Source: Verrucomicrobiales bacterium (lineage in GTDB: Bacteria > Verrucomicrobiota > Verrucomicrobiia > Methylacidiphilales > JAAUTS01). From it: a stretch of 14,350 nt of DNA. Location of the stretch: NCBI GenBank assembly GCA_031279715.1, contig JAITHY010000107.1:1-14350 (forward strand), given 5' to 3'. Position numbers and translations under genes: made by a program. Positions 8,876 to 14,350 of the stretch are shown here, piece after piece; position 1 is the first letter of the stretch; each line of letters starts with the position of its first letter. Below the pieces are notes generated by a model that worked only from the letters and a program-made list of their open reading frames with translations, was not told the DNA's origin and did no database searches.

Positions 8876-10539
8876 TCAAATTTCATACGGTGTTTGGCGC
8901 GGCGTCACCCGTTCGCGCCGCTTGCGCTCCTCGCCGAGCAAATCACCCGCGCAATAAATGATTTTCGGTCCGTCGAACGGCGGCAATTTTTTCATTATCG
9001 CAGGCGTCAGCACATTGCCGCCCTTGACCGATTCGTCGCCGAGGATGCCGTTGTAGAGCAGGTAAATTGCGGTGCCGTGGTAAACACCGAGTAGTGGTGT
9101 GTTCGGCACACGCTTCACCGGCAGCGGCGAGCCGGTCGCCTTGAAAAACACATGGCGCGCAAGGTCGGCAAATTTTACCGTCTTGCGGATTTGCCCGCTG
9201 GCGTCAAACAACGCCTCGCCCAACTGCGCGTAACGAAACCCGCCGCCGAGGCCGGGCACCCGCTCACCGTCAGCGGCGGCGTAACCCTCCGCCACGCGCC
9301 GGACGCGCTCCGCCGTGATGTCGCGGGCAATGCGTGGCTCCATTTCGATGAGAATAAACCGGCGTGGCGGCGACGCTGATGGTGAGTGGCAATCCGCTGG
9401 TAATGAGAATGTTGGGGGGGGGGGGCAATTTGTAACTCATTTACATTCAATGAGTTATATTGATTATTTAATTTCAAAACCGCGAGTCCGGTTGTCCCGC
9501 TGCCAGCGAACGAATCCATCACCAAGTCGCCGGGGTTGGTGGCTTGCTCAATTAATTTTTGAAATAGCGAGCACGGCTTGGGAAAAATAAATTGCGGTGT
9601 TCCCATGATTTCGCTGACCTGCTCCGTTCCTTCATTGGTATTACCACAATCAATTATTGAGGAAAATCCAGTAAAATCACTTTCGAGATCTGTCTGAAAT
9701 TTTTTATGTCGGGGTCTGCCAGTGGGCACTTTGGGCCAAATAATCCTGTCTTCCCTAATTTTTTTGGACATGGTTTCTCGCGAATACCGCCAGCCTTTTT
9801 TAGGACAACCGTAATTTATTTTCGTTGCTGGGTCTATCAAATCATAGTGAAGATTGGGACGACGGTCTTTTGTTGCCAAACCCACTAAATTATCACTCAT
9901 CCAATTTCCACGAGGATCATTGTCTGGATTTGAGTATTTGTTCATGTCCTTTGCCGCGCCGCGCAAGCGCGCACTTGCTCCCCGATACGCCAGCACATAT
10001 TCATGGTCAATAGAGATGTTCATTTTGTGACGAGAGTCCAAATTTCGCCGACTTTTCCAAACAAATGTTCCGACAAAACGGGAAGCCAGGAAAATTTCAT
10101 CGCACATTAATTTCAAGTTGTATAGCTCCACGTCATCAATACAGATAAAAATAAATCCATCATCCGACAAAAACTCCCGCAGCAGCGCTAGTCGTGGATA
10201 CATCATGCACAGCCAGCGGTCATGCCGGTCCAGAGTCTCGCCTTCCTTGCCAACAGTTTCACCGAGCCATTTTTTAATAATGGGACTGTTCACGTGGTCG
10301 TTGTAAGTCCAGACCTGTTCTCCCGTGTTGTAAGGCGGGTCAATACACACGCACTTCACCTGCCCCTTGTAATACGGCAGCAGCGCCTTCAACGCGACGA
10401 GATTGTCGCCCTCGACGATGAGATTGCCACCGTCAGCGTCCCCGCCCGCGAGTTCCGGCGCGTCTTTGAGCAAATGAAACGGCACCGCCAAATGGTGATT
10501 GACGACCGCCTCCTTCCCAATCCAGTTCAGCGCGGGCAT
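8876..10539 (-). CDS. mod: Phase-variable type III-like DNA methyltransferase Mod, currently out of frame
   Basis: It would methylate adenine (or N4 of cytosine) in the RM recognition site using S-adenosylmethionine. DPPYNTG (67-73, catalytic motif IV) precedes DSFAGSGTT (342-350, motif I), the beta-class order of type III Mod proteins, with the target-recognition region between. A run of 12 C on the coding strand (9425-9414) follows at residue 372. In this state translation shifts and stops at about 9175 (454 residues). The correct downstream frame continues RFILIEMEPRIARDITAERV and ends at 8876; 13 or 10 C would join the halves into about 554 residues. The start has AGGA 7 nt upstream. Where relatives have a few residues (NNQ...RFILIEME) there is about 30 extra residues housing the C run. 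It is first in the mod-res operon. Confidence 0.92.
9414..9425. repeat. Homopolymer of 12 G within mod
   Basis: Twelve consecutive G on the plus strand, C on the mod coding strand. It lies at the exact point where the two mod frames fail to join. Runs of this length change length readily by slippage. Length 12 gives OFF; 10 or 13 gives ON. Confidence 0.95.
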
Positions 10540-10558
10540 GGCAAAATCCTAGCAACCA

Positions 10559-10597
10559 GCCGCTGACGGTCAACCGTCACCGTCAGCGGCGTTTTTT
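10559..10597 (+). terminator. Inverted pair of the dispersed word forming a 12-bp hairpin with T-run
   Basis: GCCGCTGACGGT (10559-10570) and ACCGTCAGCGGC (10579-10590) pair perfectly around an 8-nt loop, and G plus six T follow on the plus strand. This is the form of an intrinsic terminator for rightward transcription. Both flanking genes (purB and mod) run leftward, and no T-run follows the stem in that direction, so it would stop antisense transcripts or only weakly separate purB from mod. Uptake-sequence pairs act as terminators in Neisseria and Haemophilus; here that is by analogy. Confidence 0.7.
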
Positions 10598-10598
10598 A

Positions 10599-11894
10599 TC
10601 ACAATCCGCACTTTTTGAAGGTGCTGTTGACGTGGGCGAAGTGGCGCTCGATGGAGCAGATTTTTTTCAACTCGGCGGCGGGGATGTGTTTCAACACCTC
10701 AGCGTCAGCGAGCAGGAAATCCAGGAACGGTTTGCCGTTGCCGCGCCAGCAGGCCATCGCGTTGCGCTGCACAGTCTCGTAAGCGGCGCGGCGCGCCATG
10801 CCGCTGTCAGTCAACGCAAGAAGGACGCTTTGCGAAAAATACAGGCCGCGCGTGAGGTCGAGGTTGCGCCGCATGTTTTCGGGATAGACCAGCTGTTTGT
10901 CCACCAGCTTTGCCAGCTTGTCGAGCATGTAGTCGAGCAGGATGGTCGAGTCCGGCAAAATCACGCGCTCGGCGGACGAGTGCGAGATGTCACGCTCGTG
11001 CCACAGCGCGACGTTCTCCAGCGCGGCGACGCTGTTGCCGCGAATCACACGCGCCAGGCCGCTGAGCCGCTCGCCGATGATAGGGTTGCGTTTGTGCGGC
11101 ATCGCGCTGCTGCCTTTTTGTCCGGCGGCAAAAAATTCCTCCACCTCCAAAACTTCCGTCCGCTGAAGATGACGGAATTCCGTTGCCCAGCGGTCGATGC
11201 TGCTGGCGATGAGCGCCAGCGTGGTCATGAAATGCGCGTGGCGGTCGCGCTGGATGATTTGCGTGCTGATGTTGGCGGCGCGCAGTTTGAGTTTTTTGCA
11301 AACGTACGTCTCCACGCGCGGGTCGAGGTGCGCGTGGGTGCCGACGGCGCCGCTGAGTTTGCCGACGGCGGCTTGCGCGCGCGCCTCAACGAGCCGCGCC
11401 TCGGCGCGTTTGAATTCCTCGAACATCAGCGCCAGCTTCAAGCCGTAGCTGACCGGCTCGGCGTGAATGCCGTGCGAGCGGCCAATCATCGGCGTGAATT
11501 TGTATTTGCGCGCTTTTTTTGCGATAACTTTTTGCAACGCGCGCAGGTCGGCGAGGAGAATGTCAGCGGCGGCGGCCAGTTGCAACGCCAGCGTGGTGTC
11601 GAGCAAGTCGGACGAGGTCAGGCCTTGGTGAATCCAGCGTCCCGCGGGGCCGACATAGGTGGCGACATTTTCCAGAAACGCGAGCACGTCGTGCTGCGTG
11701 CGTTCCTCGTTCTTGCGGACTTCTTCAATATCAAAACACGCTTTTTTGCGAATAATCGCGGCGTCTTTTTTCGGGATGTGGCCGTAAGCGGCCATGCCTT
11801 CGCAGGCGAGCGTTTCAATTTCCAGCCAGTGTGAGAGTTTGGCTTCCTCAGTCCACACGGACACCATCAGCGGGCGCGAATAACGGGTAATCAT
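10599..11894 (-). CDS. purB: Adenylosuccinate lyase
   Basis: A 431-residue protein, the usual length for PurB, which cleaves SAICAR and adenylosuccinate, releasing fumarate, in purine synthesis. It belongs to the fumarase/aspartase superfamily. Its signature GSSAMPHKRNP is at 261-271, with the mobile catalytic loop serine. GRSHGIHAEP (138-147) holds the catalytic histidine, and TSSDLLDT (93-100) is the third conserved segment. The N-terminus MITRYSRPLM fits the family well, which favours the start at 11894. ATG 11906 is possible; neither has a clear ribosome site. The final 112 nt are duplicated at 6111-6222. The gene lies upstream of mod with 59 nt between. Confidence 0.95.
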   Translation of the reverse strand: MITRYSRPLMVSVWTEEAKLSHWLEIETLACEGMAAYGHIPKKDAAIIRKKACFDIEEVRKNEERTQHDVLAFLENVATYVGPAGRWIHQGLTSSDLLDTTLALQLAAAADILLADLRALQKVIAKKARKYKFTPMIGRSHGIHAEPVSYGLKLALMFEEFKRAEARLVEARAQAAVGKLSGAVGTHAHLDPRVETYVCKKLKLRAANISTQIIQRDRHAHFMTTLALIASSIDRWATEFRHLQRTEVLEVEEFFAAGQKGSSAMPHKRNPIIGERLSGLARVIRGNSVAALENVALWHERDISHSSAERVILPDSTILLDYMLDKLAKLVDKQLVYPENMRRNLDLTRGLYFSQSVLLALTDSGMARRAAYETVQRNAMACWRGNGKPFLDFLLADAEVLKHIPAAELKKICSIERHFAHVNSTFKKCGL

Positions 11895-11925
11895 AAGGCG
11901 GGACATTAAAAACGAATTGGCGGAA

Positions 11926-12010
11926 AATCCAAACTCCAAATTTGGAAAAATCCCAAACAGCGGCCGCTGACTCGGAATTTTGGAATTTGGTTTTTGTAAT
12001 TTGGGATTTC
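11926..12010. repeat. Imperfect AT-rich inverted repeat upstream of purB
   Basis: Runs such as CCAAACTCCAAATTTGG and AAATCCCAAAC on the left are mirrored on the right by GGAATTTGG and AATTTGGGATTT, giving a degenerate palindrome around CGGCCGCTGAC. It lies in the shared upstream region of purB (leftward) and the HNH-like gene (rightward). It may hold promoters for both, but no convincing -35/-10 pair was found. Confidence 0.4.
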
Positions 12011-12027
12011 CCGGCTAGGCTGGGCGC

Positions 12028-12360
12028 GTGGCCAAGAGCAATCGCAAGCGGCAGGAGGAGGCTGAGCGTCAGCGTCTCGACGAACTTGATGCGCGGGAAC
12101 GCGCCGGCGGGACGGAGTTGTGCGTCTTCTGCCAGCGTCCCGCTGTGCATGACAAGAGCCACTCGCTGCACAAGCGGATGAAGTGGGAGAAAAATTTCAA
12201 CGACATTGTCATCTGCTTGCAATGCCACACCGAGTTGCACCGCATCGCCAAGCAGCGCTCGCAAAAAATTGATTCCATGGAAGTCGCGCTGGCGGAGGAT
12301 TCCTTTCAAAAATATCTCAAGTGGGCGAGCAAGCGCCCGCCGGAGACGATGTATCATTGA
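12028..12360 (+). CDS. Small HNH-endonuclease-like zinc protein
   Basis: A 110-residue protein, charged at the N-terminus (MAKSNRKRQEEAERQR), with CVFC (Cys32, Cys35), SHSLHK (His45, His48), Asn58, and CLQCH followed by His71. The spacing CxxC...HxxH...N...CxxCH...H is that of zinc-bound HNH nucleases. The catalytic assignment is inference, since a plain zinc-ribbon protein would look similar. GTG start; the ribosome site is weak. It contains an imperfect copy of the dispersed word (12066-12075 area). Its stop overlaps the ATG of the following remnant (TGATG). Confidence 0.6.
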   Translation: MAKSNRKRQEEAERQRLDELDARERAGGTELCVFCQRPAVHDKSHSLHKRMKWEKNFNDIVICLQCHTELHRIAKQRSQKIDSMEVALAEDSFQKYLKWASKRPPETMYH

Positions 12361-12758
12361 TGACACGGCTCACCGTCAGCGGCATGGCGCTGCCGTCGGA
12401 TTCCTTCGCCCAGGCACGCTATATCGATTCCGGCGCAGCCACCGATAACAGCCAAACTTACTCCGGAAATGGCCTGGCACAAGTACCGCACATCGAACAT
12501 ATCGGCACCAAGTATGACGGCACCCACATCACCGTCAGCGGCACAAACATGACCGGCGCCTTTTATCCGCCGGATTTCCACTGGAATGCGCAAGGCAGCT
12601 TCACCAGCGGCACCGTCCGCTCCGTCAACTCGCCCGATTACGGCGGCATCATTAAACGAGTATTCTCGTTTCTTTGTGGGCTGGCCTTCGCTCTATCCGC
12701 GCAAGCGGCGTGTTTGGAGGTGACAGCGCCACGCATCCGGTCGAAACTGGCGCCATGA
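12360..12758 (+). pseudogene. Decayed autotransporter N-terminus
   Basis: The open frame begins MTRLTVSGMALP and continues with SQTYSGNG, GTKYDGTHITVSGTNMTG. These follow in order the start of the autotransporter at 13050: LTFSGMAALP, GQTYRSN, GVIYTGTNITLTG. The similarity stops near GGII at about 12650, after which a hairpin and unrelated residues follow, and there is no passenger or beta-barrel. I read it as a remnant of a third copy. It could instead be a short secreted protein, since residues near RVFSFLCGLAFALSAQA look signal-like. Two exact copies of the dispersed word encode LTVSG and ITVSG. Confidence 0.5.
12654..12676 (+). terminator. Short hairpin, possible rightward terminator
   Basis: AAACGAG (12654-12660) pairs with CTCGTTT (12665-12671) around TATT, followed by CTTTG. 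The stem is AT-rich and the T-run is interrupted, so it would be weak. It could end transcripts from the HNH-like gene and the remnant. Confidence 0.3.
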
Positions 12759-12844
12759 GAAGAATTGGGCAAGCATTTTACCAAGGCCTTTGGCAGAGAA
12801 AAACGATTCATTGGAGCGACTGAAAACTTTTTTCAAAAAAATCC

Positions 12845-12870
12845 TTGACCCATTATGGTTTTTGTATAAT
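12845..12870 (+). promoter_or_regulatory. Rightward promoter-like element for the second autotransporter
   Basis: TTGACC (12845-12850) and TATAAT (12865-12870) are separated by 14 nt ending in ATGGTTTTTG, and CTATG lies 10 nt after TATAA. All three are shared with the leftward element at 92-117. TAATAT two bases further on would give a 16-nt spacer here, but the twin element conserves the 14-nt reading. The gene start is about 180 nt downstream, leaving a long leader that contains the octamer repeat. Confidence 0.6.
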
Positions 12871-12894
12871 ATAGCATCCCTATGATACTTTGTA

Positions 12895-12926
12895 AAATTC
12901 GCAAATTCGCAAATTCGCAAATTCGC
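12895..12926. repeat. Octamer tandem repeat (AAATTCGC x4)
   Basis: Four perfect copies of AAATTCGC, 25 nt after the TATAAT box and about 120 nt before the autotransporter start. The unit and copy number match those at 35-66, which also follows a matching promoter-like element. Confidence 0.93.
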
Positions 12927-13049
12927 ATTTGAGCACTTGCTCTGCCCGTGAGGGATTTTTGCGGTTTTCTTCCCGTTTTCTTTTTCGTCCGCTGACGCTC
13001 ACCGCCAGCGGCGCGCGCTGTTTTTAACCTCAATCAAAGGAGAACAAAA

Positions 13050-14350
13050 ATGAAAACTAACATCATATCCAAATGGACTGCATTGCTGCTGACATTCAGC
13101 GGCATGGCGGCATTGCCACTGACGGTCACGGCGGCGGCGGGCGACAATAAAGTCGTCACCAGCAGCACGACTGAGACCGGCCAAACCTACCGGAGCAACG
13201 ACATCTCCCAAGCGGCGTTGCAAGTTTCCGGCAACGGCGTGATCTACACCGGCACCAACATCACGCTGACGGGCACCGCTGAGACTGGCGCCGGCAGATA
13301 CGGCGCGTATGTGTACAATCGGGGCAGGCTTGATTTGTACGGCGGCTCGGCAAGCACCACCGGCAGCGTCACGGGCGGTGCCATGGCGGTCAGAGTTGAC
13401 GGCACTTCCATCGCCAATTTGCACAATGTGAACATCAGCGTGATGGCCGGCAATGGCGTCCTTTTGACCACCTCTTCAACCGTTGTGGTGATTGGCGGCA
13501 CCATCACGGTCAGCGGCAGCAATGGCGGTCATTGTGGGGTTCAGATCAACAGTTCATCCGTCGCGCACCTGGAAAATATCACCATCAATATCATCGACGA
13601 CGGCAATGCCCGTGGTTTTGGTGTGTGGGGGGATACCGGCTCCATCGTCTCCGGCAGCGGCCTGTCCATCACCACCCAAGGTTTCCGCGGTTATGGGCTT
13701 AGCTTGACCGGCGGTGCCATGATGAGCATTTACAACTCAACAATCAACACCAGCGGTACCAGTGCGGTGGGCGCAATGGTGAACACCGTAGTAGATGGCG
13801 TAACGAGTTCGTTGTGGCTCAATGATGTGGATATCACCACCACGGGCGAGGGTGCCTGCGGTTTGGCTTTGGGCGATTCGCCAAATACCACCGGCATCAC
13901 CGCCATTTACGCCACCAACGTGCGGGTCAATACTTCCGGCGCAGACGCGAGTGCGGTGTATTTGGGAAACAGACCGGATGGTTTGCAAATACTGGAGATT
14001 GATGGTGGTTCTTATACAGCGGCCAACGGCGCGGGATTGTATATCGCCAACATGAACCAAACTAATTTTTCGGACGAATACCAAGTCACCATCAAAGGCG
14101 GGGCGACCATCACCGGCACCGTGGCGTTGCTGGTGGAAGAAAGCGGCGACAACCCGCAAACCAGGGTCACCGTGGATGTGGCGGACAACTCCAGCTTGAA
14201 CGGCGGCATCACCACCACGGGTTCAACCAACACGACGGTGAATCTGGACCGCACCACCCTGACCGGCGACGTGGCTGGCAGCAACAGCGGCACGCTGAAC
14301 ATCAACGCGAACGCCAGCACATTGATTGGGGACATCATCGCCAATGACGA
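13050..14350 (+). CDS. Autotransporter-like surface protein, N-terminal part (runs off window)
   Basis: The reading frame is open from 13050 to the window end (433 codons). AAGGAG lies 7 nt before the ATG. Residues 1-30 are a signal peptide (MKTNIISKWTALLLTFSGMA, then ALPLTVTAAA). The rest is rich in Gly, Thr, Ser, Asn and Ile with many ITxSG-like strands, as in beta-helix passengers. KVVTSSTTETGQTY (34 on) and GVIYTGTNI match the N-terminal region of the autotransporter at 3200-5749 (KVVTSSTTESGQSY, GVIYSGTNI), so the two are paralogues and this one should also end in a beta-barrel. The C-terminus is not in the window. Confidence 0.88.
   Translation, partial: MKTNIISKWTALLLTFSGMAALPLTVTAAAGDNKVVTSSTTETGQTYRSNDISQAALQVSGNGVIYTGTNITLTGTAETGAGRYGAYVYNRGRLDLYGGSASTTGSVTGGAMAVRVDGTSIANLHNVNISVMAGNGVLLTTSSTVVVIGGTITVSGSNGGHCGVQINSSSVAHLENITINIIDDGNARGFGVWGDTGSIVSGSGLSITTQGFRGYGLSLTGGAMMSIYNSTINTSGTSAVGAMVNTVVDGVTSSLWLNDVDITTTGEGACGLALGDSPNTTGITAIYATNVRVNTSGADASAVYLGNRPDGLQILEIDGGSYTAANGAGLYIANMNQTNFSDEYQVTIKGGATITGTVALLVEESGDNPQTRVTVDVADNSSLNGGITTTGSTNTTVNLDRTTLTGDVAGSNSGTLNINANASTLIGDIIAND

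Larger units (their letters stand above)
12759..13049. other. Leader and promoter region of the second autotransporter
   Basis: About 290 bases without a gene. They hold the promoter-like element, the octamer repeat, and an imperfect inverted pair of the dispersed word (CCGCTGACG at 12989-12997 and CCAGCGG at 13005-13011). A T5 run follows at 13021. AAGGAG at 13037-13042 is an excellent ribosome site for the gene at 13050. Confidence 0.6.

Noticed and set aside
10559..10597. Intrinsic terminator for purB
   Set aside because: purB is transcribed leftward and the T-run lies on the other side of the stem. Only rightward termination fits the classical form.
10632..11834. 400-residue open frame opposite purB
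   Set aside because: It is antisense to a strongly conserved enzyme and has no recognisable domain.
1165..12540. The known Neisseria (GCCGTCTGAA) or Haemophilus (AAGTGCGGT) uptake words
   Set aside because: The repeated word here matches neither sequence, so it cannot be assigned to those systems.

Overview
This is a GC-rich window from a Gram-negative bacterium. The outer membrane is inferred from two autotransporter genes. The phylum cannot be fixed from the sequence. The gene style would suit the PVC (Planctomycetes-Verrucomicrobia-Chlamydiae) group, but this is a weak guess.

Layout. (1) Positions 1-199 carry four copies of an 8-bp tandem repeat and a leftward promoter-like element. (2) A transketolase gene (tkt) runs leftward, and a GNAT-family acetyltransferase gene diverges from it. 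(3) A complete autotransporter gene runs leftward, with a small predicted ribbon-helix-helix protein gene on its far side. (4) A type III-like restriction-modification pair (mod, then res, both leftward) has a relic of the purB 3' end on its left and the intact purB gene on its right. (5) A small HNH-like gene, a decayed autotransporter N-terminus, a second promoter plus 8-bp repeat element, and the start of a second autotransporter (running off the window) fill the right end.

Three signals stand out. First, the 10-mer ACCGTCAGCG (often extended to CACCGTCAGCGG) occurs 18 times exactly, on both strands, in unrelated genes and in several codon contexts. About 0.03 copies would be expected by simple base counting. 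It behaves like a genome-wide DNA-level word, and a DNA uptake sequence is the best candidate role. Two perfect inverted pairs of it form 12-bp stems. Second, mod contains a run of 12 G (C on the coding strand) that puts its two halves out of frame. One more or two fewer bases would restore a complete methyltransferase, which is the layout of a phase-variable type III methyltransferase. Third, the RM genes lie between two direct copies of the last 112 nt of purB. The copies differ at 10 sites, all synonymous, so the left copy is the tail of a once-functional purB allele left behind when the RM genes and a purB tail arrived.

Together the window looks like a locus shaped by DNA exchange. It combines surface proteins in several paralogous and decayed copies, a switchable RM system inserted at a housekeeping gene end, and a dense short word that may mark DNA for uptake.
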